A stretch of 18,280 nt of DNA from CAVQBP01 sp964448105 (GTDB lineage Bacteria; Bacteroidota; Ignavibacteria; Ignavibacteriales; Ignavibacteriaceae): NCBI GenBank assembly GCA_964448105.1, contig CAYUVK010000107.1, forward strand, positions 1-18,280, in the 5' to 3' direction. How positions within the stretch are numbered: the stretch's first letter is position 1; every line of letters starts with the position of its first letter. Under the pieces are notes generated by a model. The model had not been told where the DNA came from and did not search any database. It saw only the letters and a program-made list of their open reading frames with translations. A program made the translations under genes and the position numbers. This document shows, one piece after another, positions 8,275 to 16,252 of this stretch.

Positions 8275-9012
8275 ATGTCCATACAAATAATACAAATTCA
8301 TAAAACGTATGATCATGTTAAAGCACTAAATGATATTAATCTAAATATTGAAGGAGGAAAAACTACAGTTTTAATTGGCCCAAGCGGCTGCGGAAAATCG
8401 ACATTAATTAGAATTATAATAGGACTAATTAAAAAAGATTCAGGTGAAATAATTATTGATAACCTTGAAATATCTCTATCCAATATTTTTGAAGTACGAC
8501 GAAATATTGGATATGTAATACAGGATGGCGGACTTTTCCCTCATTTAACTGCAATAAAAAACGTTTCTCTTTTAGCTGAATATATTGGATGGGAAAAAGA
8601 AAAAATTAATAACAGAGTTAAAGAATTATCTGAATTAACAAAATTTCCTTTAGATGGATTGACCCGGTTTCCTGCCGAACTTTCCGGCGGACAAAAACAG
8701 CGGGTCAGCTTAATGCGGGCTTTAATGCTTGATCCTAAAATACTCCTGTTGGATGAACCTCTCGGGGCTTTAGATCCATTAATAAGATATGAATTGCAGG
8801 AAGACCTTAAAAAGATATTTCAAAAATTAAAAAAGACAGTCATTCTTGTTACACATGATTTAAGTGAAGCAGGATTTTTCGGGGATAAAATTGTTTTGAT
8901 GACGGATGGAAAAATCATTCAGATCGGCACAGTCCAAGATCTAATTAAAAAACCCGCCAATGAATTTGTTACAAAATTTATAACTGCACAGCGGGCTTTT
9001 GAAATTAGTTAA
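8275..9012 (+). CDS. ABC transporter ATP-binding protein, osmoprotectant (ProV/OpuBA) type
   Basis: This is a complete 245-residue ABC ATPase: Walker A GPSGCGKST (35-43), Q-loop Q83 in GYVIQDGGLFPH, signature LSGGQ (136-140), Walker B ILLLDEP (156-162) with catalytic E161, and switch H194. The wording around the Q-loop and LDPLIRYELQEDL is typical of ATPases for glycine betaine, choline or related quaternary amine uptake. The C-terminal CBS domains of some ProV/OpuCA proteins are absent. No permease or substrate-binding protein gene follows: after 226 nt come glycosidase genes. It may therefore serve a permease encoded elsewhere. ATG start without a Shine-Dalgarno sequence. The family is certain; the substrate class is an inference. 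Confidence 0.88.
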   Translation: MSIQIIQIHKTYDHVKALNDINLNIEGGKTTVLIGPSGCGKSTLIRIIIGLIKKDSGEIIIDNLEISLSNIFEVRRNIGYVIQDGGLFPHLTAIKNVSLLAEYIGWEKEKINNRVKELSELTKFPLDGLTRFPAELSGGQKQRVSLMRALMLDPKILLLDEPLGALDPLIRYELQEDLKKIFQKLKKTVILVTHDLSEAGFFGDKIVLMTDGKIIQIGTVQDLIKKPANEFVTKFITAQRAFEIS

Positions 9013-9230
9013 TATTCTTGGAAAATTTTATTAATATTTACAATATTTTCATCAATAATATTAATATTGATTACTCGCAAAAGATAACATCTCCCAATAT
9101 TCATAATCTCACCTACTTATTATATACTCAACCTACCCAAATAGAGTGGCAAAAAACACTCCATTCATGTAATGTCCTTAATCAGTTTATTTAATTATTT
9201 TATAAATGCTTCATAATAGACAACAAACAA

Positions 9231-9234
9231 AGGA
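9231..9234 (+). promoter_or_regulatory. Shine-Dalgarno AGGA of the first GH13 gene
   Basis: AGGA in the context AAAGGACTAA lies 4 nt before the ATG at 9239 and 10 nt before a second in-frame ATG at 9245 (protein start MLM). The spacing does not decide clearly between the two. It is the only clear Shine-Dalgarno sequence among the plus-strand genes. Confidence 0.55.
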
Positions 9235-9238
9235 CTAA

Positions 9239-11653
9239 ATGCTCATGTCTAATAAAAAATATTATCCCGCATTTATTTTAACTATTTGTTTCATTTTAAA
9301 TTTCATTTTATTAGGTAAAGGAATAACTGATTTAATAAAGCCTCTTAATCTTTCTACGGGAACTACTGATTCAGTACTAATCTCCGATATGTTTTATGCA
9401 GAAGATTATAGTAATATAAAATTGATATCCAGTCCTTCGGTTGAAATAAAATTTAATTTCGATAAAACAAAACTTATTTTAACTCCGGATAAAAATTTTG
9501 AAGGAATGACTTTTATTGAATTTAACTTTAATGGAAATACTTATGAAATTCCGGTAAGAGTAAACCGGGAACAAAATGTAACATTCAAATTCAAACCGGA
9601 AAAATCTTTCAATAAAGTATTTCTTTTCGGAAGCTTTAACAGCTGGAATAGGGGAAGTTTAGAAATGAAGAATGATAACGGTACCTGGGAGATCACCATT
9701 CCTCTCGAACCTGGAAGATACCAATATAAATTTTTTGCAGATGGTTCAGAGTTAATTGACCTGGGAAATCCCGAACAAATTCCGAATGGAATGGGCGGCT
9801 ATAATTCAGTTTTAACAGTTGAAGCGAAACATAAAACAAATCCATTTTTACATATTGAAAATTTTTACCCGGCAACTGATACGGATAATAATGTGAAATT
9901 TTCTTTTATATATAAAAATGATGAATCGAAAAACAAACTTTCTGAAAAGAATATAATCGCATTGCTCGATAATCAAAAAATTCAGGCAGGTTCAATTAAT
10001 ATAGCGGGAGATCAAATTACTATTTCATTGAATAAAGAAAATTTAAGAGGGAAAAAAACATTAAGGGTTGCTGTATCTAAAAATGATCAGGCAACTAATA
10101 TTCAAAATATTATTTCATTCGACGGAGAACCCGCAGGAAACATAAAGAATTTTACCTGGCATGATGCAATTATTTATTCAGCAATCATTGATAGATTCGA
10201 TGATGGTGACACGTCAATTGATAAACCGATTGTTCATGATTCTCTTTTCAAAAAAGCTAATTACATGGGAGGGGATTTCCAGGGAGTGATTAATAAATTT
10301 AACGACGGCTACTTTGATTCTCTTGGCATCACAACTCTCTGGATTTCACCGGTGTATGATAATACAAACCATGCTTTTAGAGAATTCCCAAAACCGCATC
10401 GCTGGTTTTCAGGTTACCATGGGTACTGGCCGATTAAACCACGTTCAGTGGAAGAAGAATTTGGGACTATGGAAAAATTGCAGGAACTGGTTAAAGCTGC
10501 ACATAAACATAATGTAAAAGTTCTTCTTGATATTGTTGCACATCATGTGCATGAAGATCATCCGTATTTTAAAGAACACCGTGATTGGTTTGGTCATTTA
10601 AAATTACCTGACGGCAAATTAAATATTAGGCTGTGGGATGAACATAGATTAACGACCTGGTTTGAACCTTTTATGCCTTCATTTGATTTTATTCATTCCA
10701 AAGCTGCCGTAGAAGCAGTTACAAGCGATGCAATTTGGTGGCTGGAAAAAGTTGATGCAGACGGTTTCAGGCAGGATGCTGTAAAGCATATCCCGAATAA
10801 TTTTTGGCGAAGGTTAAATCAAAAGTTAGAAGAAGAAGTTGAGATACCCCAGCGTAAAAAAGTCTTCCAGATGGGTGAAACATTCGGCAGTTATGATCTT
10901 GTTAAATCTTATGTAAATAATGGACAGCTTCCTGCGCAGTTTAACTTTAATTTATATGATGTTGCCATTCCAACATTCTTAAAACAGGGTGCATCGTTCG
11001 AACAATTAGATAAAGAAATCAAAAAAGGCTTGTACATTTTCGGGGAAAATAATCTGATGGGAAATATAATGGACAGCCAGGATAAAGATCGTTTTATGGC
11101 CTATGCTGATAGTGATCTTGCAATAAATGATGGTAATTCAATTGAAATTGGATGGAACAATCCTCCTAAAGTTGATCATAAAAGCAGTTATAAAAAAGAA
11201 CAGTTGTATCTTTCTTATTTGCTTTCTATTCCGGGCGTTCCGACAATTTATTACGGAGATGAAATCGGGATGACAGGTGCTGCAGATCCCGATAATAGAA
11301 GGATGATGAGGTTTGGAGATCAATTAAACAATAATGAAAAAGAAAATTTAACTGAAGTCAGAAAATTAATTCATTTAAGAGATGATCATCCTGCTTTACG
11401 TTATGGAGATTATTATTCTTTAAAAGCCGATACAAATGTTTTTGCATATTTAAGATCGGATATGAATGAAAGAGTATTGGTTGTTTTAAATAAAAACCCT
11501 CTGGCCCAAAGTGTTAATCTTGAACTGCCGGATTTTTATAAAACAAAATATTTAGTAGACCTTTTATCCGGGGAAAAAGTTAATTTAAATGAAAACAAGA
11601 TAAATATTTCAGTGAATGGAATTAGCTATCGATTTTTCAATCTTGAAAAGTAA
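9239..11653 (+). CDS. Exported alpha-amylase family (GH13) glycosidase with CBM48-like domain
   Basis: This 804-residue alpha-glucan hydrolase has a hydrophobic stretch at about 9-26 that acts as signal peptide or anchor. A beta domain follows at about 40-108. A CBM48/AMPK-type glycogen-binding domain spans 110-195 (VFLFGSFNSWNRG, GRYQYKFFADG). A further beta domain spans about 205-295. The GH13 barrel runs about 305-720: region I D431-IVAHH, region II GFRQDAVKH with nucleophile D513, region III E547 in MGETF, region IV DSQDKDR with D615, plus GDEIGMTGAADPDNRR. A C-terminal beta domain ends the protein. The three catalytic acids are present. Region IV has Gln (614) where most GH13 enzymes have His, and region I has His435 for the usual Asn. 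I recall similar Gln variants among Bacteroidota amylases. The likely role is cleavage of alpha-1,4-glucans in the periplasm or at the surface, in an operon with the next gene, 11 nt downstream. Confidence 0.9.
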   Translation: MLMSNKKYYPAFILTICFILNFILLGKGITDLIKPLNLSTGTTDSVLISDMFYAEDYSNIKLISSPSVEIKFNFDKTKLILTPDKNFEGMTFIEFNFNGNTYEIPVRVNREQNVTFKFKPEKSFNKVFLFGSFNSWNRGSLEMKNDNGTWEITIPLEPGRYQYKFFADGSELIDLGNPEQIPNGMGGYNSVLTVEAKHKTNPFLHIENFYPATDTDNNVKFSFIYKNDESKNKLSEKNIIALLDNQKIQAGSINIAGDQITISLNKENLRGKKTLRVAVSKNDQATNIQNIISFDGEPAGNIKNFTWHDAIIYSAIIDRFDDGDTSIDKPIVHDSLFKKANYMGGDFQGVINKFNDGYFDSLGITTLWISPVYDNTNHAFREFPKPHRWFSGYHGYWPIKPRSVEEEFGTMEKLQELVKAAHKHNVKVLLDIVAHHVHEDHPYFKEHRDWFGHLKLPDGKLNIRLWDEHRLTTWFEPFMPSFDFIHSKAAVEAVTSDAIWWLEKVDADGFRQDAVKHIPNNFWRRLNQKLEEEVEIPQRKKVFQMGETFGSYDLVKSYVNNGQLPAQFNFNLYDVAIPTFLKQGASFEQLDKEIKKGLYIFGENNLMGNIMDSQDKDRFMAYADSDLAINDGNSIEIGWNNPPKVDHKSSYKKEQLYLSYLLSIPGVPTIYYGDEIGMTGAADPDNRRMMRFGDQLNNNEKENLTEVRKLIHLRDDHPALRYGDYYSLKADTNVFAYLRSDMNERVLVVLNKNPLAQSVNLELPDFYKTKYLVDLLSGEKVNLNENKINISVNGISYRFFNLEK

Positions 11654-11664
11654 GTTTTTAATTC

Positions 11665-13512
11665 ATGAAAAAAATTATTTTATATGCTTTAATTCTGCTT
11701 TGTATCTCAGGTATTCTATATAAAAATTTTCAAGCACAGATTATTTCCAGGGTTCCGAAATGGGCAAAGGAAGCTGTCTGGTACCAGATATTTCCCGAAA
11801 GATTTGCAAATGGAGATAAAAATAATGATCCTACTCCGCATGATATGGAAGGAGCCTGGCCATATCGAATTCCTGAAGAGCGGCAAATTTCTCCTTGGAC
11901 ATCCGATTGGTATAAATTGCAGCCATGGGAAAAAGCTAACGGACATGATTTTTATTGGAACTCAGGAGTTAGGCGCTACGGCGGAGATATTCAAGGAATA
12001 ATAGACCATTTACCTTATCTCAAACACCTTGGGATAACTGCAATTTATTTAAACCCGGTTTTTGAATCACCCTCTTTGCATAAATATGATACAAAGATGT
12101 ATCGTCATATTGATAATAACTTTGGACCAAATCCGAATGAAGATGAAAATATCTGGAGTTCAGAAAATCCTGATGATCCTAAAACATGGAAATGGACTTC
12201 TGCTGACAGTTTGTTTTTAAGTCTGATTGTCAAAGCACATAAATTTGGAATTAGAATAATCATTGATGGAGTTTTTAATCATGTAGGGACTTCTTTCTGG
12301 GCTTTTCAAGATGTCGTAAAAAATCAGCAAAAATCTAATTACAAAAATTGGTTTAAAATAAAGTTATGGGATAATCCAACTACACCGGAGAATGAGTTTG
12401 GGTACGAGGGATGGAACGGAGTAAAAGATCTACCGGAAATAAGAAAAGATTCTGAAACCGGGTTAGCTCCCGGTTTTGCTAACTATATTCATTCAATTGT
12501 AAAGCGCTGGATGGATCCTGATAGAGATGGAAATCCATCAGATGGAATAGACGGCTGGAGATTAGATGTTGCCGAAAAAGTAAATATAAAATTCTGGAAA
12601 ACTTTTAGAAATTGGGTAAAAGAAATTAATCCTGAAGCTTATATAACCGGGGAGATCTGGTGGGAAGACTGGCAGGTTAATAAAATGTTTAATGCATCTC
12701 CGTGGCTTCAGGGAGATTCTTTTGATGGTGTAATGAATTATCGTTTTGCAAGGGCAGTTAAAAAATTTGTAATAGATGTAAAAGATCAAATAAACCCAAA
12801 AGGATTTTCAGATAGTATTAATGCTTTAAAAGAGGAATATCCCCGAGAAAACTTATATGTTTTACAGAATTTAATGGATAGTCATGATGTAGACAGAATT
12901 GAATCTCAGATCGTTAATCCTGACAGATGGTATGATCATTATGCTAATCCATCCCAGAATAAAGATTATAAAATCAGGAAACCAAATGATACTGAAATGC
13001 TTAAACAGAATTTAATTGCAGGAATTCAGATGACAATGCCAGGTGCTCCGATGATTTACTATGGTGATGAGGCAGGTATGTGGGGAGCTGATGATCCCGA
13101 TTGCCGAAAACCAATGGTTTGGCCAGAATTGAAATATGATCCAGAAACTACAGATCCTTTAGGACGTCCGCGTTCAATAGACTCAGTAAAATTTGATTCC
13201 AGACTTTTTAACTGGTATAAAAAATTAATTTCAATAAGAAATGAAAACAAAGCTCTTTCTCTAGGAGATTTAAATTTCTTCTTAATTAATAATGATAAAA
13301 AAATCCTCGGTTATTCTAGAACTTTAAATTCCGAGACTATTTTTGTTTTAATCAATAATAAAAATAAAGATGAAGAAATAACTTTAGATATGAATAAATT
13401 AAATGACCGTAACAAGGAGTTAATTAATCTTTTAAATGAAAATTCAATTAGGGGTGAGAATAATCTTTACAAAATAGAATTAAAGCCGTACAGCATTGGC
13501 ATATTAAAATAA
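11665..13512 (+). CDS. Exported GH13 glycosidase (cyclomaltodextrinase/neopullulanase-like catalytic module)
   Basis: This 615-residue protein has a signal peptide, MKKIILYALILLCISGILYK, with likely cleavage after FQAQ. The catalytic barrel begins almost at once (WAKEAVWYQIFPERFANGD) with no N-terminal binding domain. Region I is DGVFNH (D201, H206). Region II is GWRLDVAEK with nucleophile D301. Region III is GEIWW with acid/base E330. Region IV is MDSHDVDR with H407 and D408. GDEAGMWGADDPDCRKPM follows. All are canonical. A DPDRDGNPSDG stretch (284-294) just before region II resembles a calcium-binding loop. The spacing of motifs and ending fit maltodextrin- or cyclodextrin-cleaving enzymes (GH13_20-like). 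It follows the CBM48-type enzyme by 11 nt and probably finishes the degradation of oligosaccharides released by it. No transporter for the products is encoded in the window. Confidence 0.92.
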   Translation: MKKIILYALILLCISGILYKNFQAQIISRVPKWAKEAVWYQIFPERFANGDKNNDPTPHDMEGAWPYRIPEERQISPWTSDWYKLQPWEKANGHDFYWNSGVRRYGGDIQGIIDHLPYLKHLGITAIYLNPVFESPSLHKYDTKMYRHIDNNFGPNPNEDENIWSSENPDDPKTWKWTSADSLFLSLIVKAHKFGIRIIIDGVFNHVGTSFWAFQDVVKNQQKSNYKNWFKIKLWDNPTTPENEFGYEGWNGVKDLPEIRKDSETGLAPGFANYIHSIVKRWMDPDRDGNPSDGIDGWRLDVAEKVNIKFWKTFRNWVKEINPEAYITGEIWWEDWQVNKMFNASPWLQGDSFDGVMNYRFARAVKKFVIDVKDQINPKGFSDSINALKEEYPRENLYVLQNLMDSHDVDRIESQIVNPDRWYDHYANPSQNKDYKIRKPNDTEMLKQNLIAGIQMTMPGAPMIYYGDEAGMWGADDPDCRKPMVWPELKYDPETTDPLGRPRSIDSVKFDSRLFNWYKKLISIRNENKALSLGDLNFFLINNDKKILGYSRTLNSETIFVLINNKNKDEEITLDMNKLNDRNKELINLLNENSIRGENNLYKIELKPYSIGILK

Positions 13513-13584
13513 ATGGTTTATAGAACTGACATACATGCCTGTTTCATAAAACCTACTTTTCTAATCTACTTCATTCTAAATAAC

Positions 13585-13743
13585 TTAAAATATCGAATAA
13601 ATAAATGGTGCCAATGCCGAACCTTGTGTCAATATAATTAATCCTCCTAAAAGGAGAAGGAGTACAAGGATTGGTGCTAACCACCATTTTTTACGAACTT
13701 TAAGAAATTGCCACAATTCAGAAAGTATTGATAATTTACTCAT
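13585..13743 (-). CDS. DUF5989-type single-TM small protein (SxtK-like)
   Basis: This 52-residue ORF on the minus strand begins MSKLSILSELWQFLKVRKKW and ends GSALAPFIYSIF. A basic, aromatic N-terminus (KVRKKWW, 16-21) precedes one hydrophobic segment (about 22-39), so the N-terminus is probably cytoplasmic. The pattern of WxFLxxRKKWW, a Leu-rich helix and then QGSALAPFIY matches the DUF5989 small proteins that accompany carbamoyltransferase and SxtJ genes; it corresponds to sxtK of saxitoxin clusters (from memory). It starts 17 nt after the SxtJ-like gene stops, so the two are co-transcribed. The function is unknown; it may be an accessory or anchor for the carbamoyltransferase. There is no Shine-Dalgarno sequence. 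Clear family wording and position make it real despite its size. Confidence 0.85.
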   Translation of the reverse strand: MSKLSILSELWQFLKVRKKWWLAPILVLLLLLGGLIILTQGSALAPFIYSIF

Positions 13744-13760
13744 TTAAATAATTTGAATTA

Positions 13761-14177
13761 TTAAAATTGTTTTTCATAATCTTCAGGGCTGAAATTCCTT
13801 TTCTCCCTTTTTTCCCAATAAGTATTCCTCGATTTATCAATTTTTAAATCAAGGAAATTCTTTTTAAATAATTTTGCAATAAAAGCAGTAGGAGTCAATA
13901 CAATATAAAATAAAATTGTCAAAATTACCCTGGTCATTACCCATCCCATTAAGATAGCCAGTGTCATCCAGGCTTTGTTCAAAGGCTTTAAAATAGTGGG
14001 TATAATTAAACCGGTTAAAACTAATATAACACCTAAAGAACCAAAATATATAAAGCTCTCTTTTTGTTTCCAGAATAAAAACCCTCCGATTAGTATAAGA
14101 ACTGTTCCAACAGTAGTCCCAAATTTTCGGAGTTCTTTTTTTGTTTCTTTAATATTTTTTATTTCTTCTAAAATCAT
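13761..14177 (-). CDS. SxtJ-family membrane protein
   Basis: This 138-residue protein has three hydrophobic segments (about 20-36, 43-62, 70-103). The pattern is that of the SxtJ family: a charged N-terminus, a short FW hairpin after the first helix, 'GLIIPTILKPLNKAWM' at 56-71, a long third helix ending FYIVLTPTAFIAKLF, and a polar tail with NTYWEKRE. The family is of unknown biochemical function but is regularly encoded beside NodU/SxtI-type carbamoyltransferases. Here it lies between the carbamoyltransferase gene (208 nt upstream, with a palindromic repeat pair in the gap) and the DUF5989-type gene (17 nt downstream). It probably acts in the inner membrane with the carbamoyltransferase. 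The role in the reaction is inferred only from conserved neighbourhood. Confidence 0.85.
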   Translation of the reverse strand: MILEEIKNIKETKKELRKFGTTVGTVLILIGGFLFWKQKESFIYFGSLGVILVLTGLIIPTILKPLNKAWMTLAILMGWVMTRVILTILFYIVLTPTAFIAKLFKKNFLDLKIDKSRNTYWEKREKRNFSPEDYEKQF

Positions 14178-14287
14178 ATTAAAAAATAATTTATTTTGAA
14201 GAGATGAGCATTAAACCAAATATTGTGGATAAGTCATTCCTCTTTTTTCCATTTTGTATATGATGATTCCCAAAAAGTAATTTTTTC

Positions 14288-14348
14288 AGTCTGAGCCTTG
14301 TCGAAGACTAACAACCTGGCATATCATGCTTCGATAAACTCAGCATGA
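14288..14348. repeat. Opposed pair of palindromic intergenic repeats
   Basis: Copy A (14288-14309) has AGTCT/AGACT arms around GAGCCTTGTCGA. Copy B (14324-14348) has perfect 7-bp arms TCATGCT/AGCATGA around TCGATAAACTC. The cores are inverted relatives (TGAG-n5-TCGA against TCGA-n4-CTCA). Read on the minus strand, B resembles the widespread intergenic element of the form 'ATGCTGAGCTTGTCGAAGCAT', which I recall as dispersed in Bacteroidota and other genomes. Both lie between the carbamoyltransferase and SxtJ-like genes. They may act as a hairpin or RNA-processing site that separates expression of these genes. Confidence 0.7.
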
Positions 14349-14385
14349 CATTAAGCTCTTTTTTAATCAGCTTCACCAAGATTTT

Positions 14386-16203
14386 TTAATCCAAAGCAAA
14401 TTCTTTTTTCCAATCTTTGTCTTCTTCAAATTTCTTTTGTTCGGTTTTATCCAATAAATAATTTCCCATAATTAAATAATCCATATTTGTGCGCATGAAG
14501 CATTTATAAGCATCTTCAGGAGTACAAACAATCGGTTCGCCGCGCACGTTGAATGATGTATTTATTATAACCGGGCAGCCATAATCTTCGTCAAATTTTT
14601 TAATTAATTCATAGTAAAGTTGGTTTGTTTCTTTGTGAACTGTCTGGATTCTCGCAGAATAATCAACATGAGTTACAGCAGGGATATCCGATCTTATTAT
14701 ATTTAGTTTTTCTATTCCAAAAAGTTTCTGTTCAATTAAACTCATTTCTTTTTGATGATCCTTTTTTATATATGCAACCAAAAGCATGTATGGACTATCG
14801 TCATTCATCTCAAAATAATCACTCAGTTTTTCAGCAAGTACAGAGGGAGCAAAAGGCCTAAATCCTTCTCTAAATTTTATTTTTAAATTCATTTGAGCCT
14901 GCATCTTTGGAGAACGTGCATCTCCGATAATAGATCTTGCGCCAAGTGCACGAGGTCCAAATTCCATCCTGCCCTGGAACCAGCCGATTACTTTTTCCTG
15001 TGCAATCAAACCGGAAATTGTTTTAGGAATTTCATTTTCATCTATTTTCTTAAAATTTATTTCTTTTTGATTTAAGAATTCAAGAATTTCATCATTGGAA
15101 AATTCCGGACCTAAATACGAACCTTTTTGAGAATCATTTTTAGGATTAACACGACGTGATTTTTCAAAATAATTATACCATCCGATTAAAGCAGAACCTA
15201 AAGCCCCGCCGGCGTCACCAGATGCTGGCTGTATCCATATATTTTCAAAAGGTCCCTCTCTAAGAAGTCTTCCGTTTGCAACACAGTTAAGTGCAACTCC
15301 TCCTGCAAGTGCTAAATTTTTCATCCCTGTTTCATTGTAAACATGATTACCTAATTTCAAAACAATTTCTTCAGTTACGTCTTGAATTGATCTTGCGATA
15401 TCCATTTCCTTTTGAGTAAGCTTTGTTTCCGGTTTTCTTGGTGGACCGCCAAAAAGCTTGTTAAATTTCTCATTAATCATTCTTAAACCGGCAGGATAAT
15501 CAAAATATTCCATATTCATTCTGAAAGAACCGTCTTCTTTTATATCGATTAATTCTTTCAGGATTATACTCTTATATTTTGATTCTCCATATGGAGCTAA
15601 ACCCATAACTTTATATTCACCTGAATTAACTTTAAAGCCTGTATAATAAGTAAATGCTGAATACAAAAGTCCAAGCGAATGAGGAAATTTTATATCTGCA
15701 ATTAATTCAATCTTATTATCTTTACCGGTTCCAAAACTTGTTGTTGTCCATTCACCCACGCCATCCATTGTTAAAATTGCTGCTTCATTAAAAGGGGAAG
15801 GGAAAAATGCAGATGCTGCGTGCGATTCATGATGCTCGGGGAATATTATTTTACCTTCATAGTTTAATTCTTTTTTTATCAATTCCTTCATCCACAATTT
15901 TTCTTTAATCCACAAAGGCATTGCTTTAATAAAAGATTTTATCCCCATTGGTGCATAACTTAAGTAGCTTTCCAATAATCTTTCGAATTTTAGGAATGGT
16001 TTATCATAAAAGGCGACCAAATCCAGATCATTCACTGTTATTTTGCTATAGTTCAAACAAAAGTTGATTGCATTGGATGGAAAGTTAAAATCATGTTTTT
16101 TACGGGTAAATCTTTCTTCCTGGGCTGCTGAAATTATTTCCCCATCTTTAACAAGACATGCGGCACTATCATGATAAAAAGCGGATATTCCTAAAATGTA
16201 CAT
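14386..16203 (-). CDS. NodU/SxtI-type O-carbamoyltransferase
   Basis: This 605-residue, full-length cytosolic enzyme probably transfers a carbamoyl group from carbamoyl phosphate (via an adenylate) to a hydroxyl of a small molecule or sugar. The N-terminal Kae1-like domain (1-340) starts MYILGISAFYHDSAACL and carries the metal and nucleotide motifs HHESHAASAF (124-133), TMDGVGEW (145-152), GEYKVMGLAPYG and ALAGGVALN (298-306). The C-terminal YrdC-like domain (from about 360) carries GRMEFGPRALGARSI (411-425), FREGFRPFAPSV and NTSFNVRGEPIV (548-559). All are typical of NodU, TobZ and SxtI. On its 3' side follow SxtJ- and DUF5989-type genes, the usual companions. No polyketide, aminoglycoside or nodulation genes are near, so the acceptor is unknown. 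The ATG at 16203 has no Shine-Dalgarno sequence. A TAnnTTTG element lies 50 nt upstream. Confidence 0.93.
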   Translation of the reverse strand: MYILGISAFYHDSAACLVKDGEIISAAQEERFTRKKHDFNFPSNAINFCLNYSKITVNDLDLVAFYDKPFLKFERLLESYLSYAPMGIKSFIKAMPLWIKEKLWMKELIKKELNYEGKIIFPEHHESHAASAFFPSPFNEAAILTMDGVGEWTTTSFGTGKDNKIELIADIKFPHSLGLLYSAFTYYTGFKVNSGEYKVMGLAPYGESKYKSIILKELIDIKEDGSFRMNMEYFDYPAGLRMINEKFNKLFGGPPRKPETKLTQKEMDIARSIQDVTEEIVLKLGNHVYNETGMKNLALAGGVALNCVANGRLLREGPFENIWIQPASGDAGGALGSALIGWYNYFEKSRRVNPKNDSQKGSYLGPEFSNDEILEFLNQKEINFKKIDENEIPKTISGLIAQEKVIGWFQGRMEFGPRALGARSIIGDARSPKMQAQMNLKIKFREGFRPFAPSVLAEKLSDYFEMNDDSPYMLLVAYIKKDHQKEMSLIEQKLFGIEKLNIIRSDIPAVTHVDYSARIQTVHKETNQLYYELIKKFDEDYGCPVIINTSFNVRGEPIVCTPEDAYKCFMRTNMDYLIMGNYLLDKTEQKKFEEDKDWKKEFALD

Positions 16204-16252
16204 AAAAGATGTTTTTTATTAGAATTATTCCGGTTATTGATACTTTTATATG

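Noticed and set aside
9051..9071. ATCAATA/TATTGAT hairpin after the ABC ATPase gene
   Set aside because: Almost purely A/T, with no T-run; probably composition rather than a signal.
9144..9161. GAGTG/CACTC stem with an A-rich loop between the ABC ATPase and the first GH13 gene
   Set aside because: Only 5 base pairs, with no T-tract after it; expected by chance in AT-rich DNA, so not called as a terminator.
14178..14287. Short ORFs between the carbamoyltransferase and SxtJ-like genes
   Set aside because: The minus-strand ATG seen here (near 14210) gives a peptide of about six residues; no family wording was found. Only the repeat pair is kept.
13585..16203. Saxitoxin biosynthesis cluster
   Set aside because: Only the carbamoyltransferase and its two usual companion genes are present; none of the polyketide, amidinotransferase or oxygenase genes is seen, so the toxin reading is not supported.
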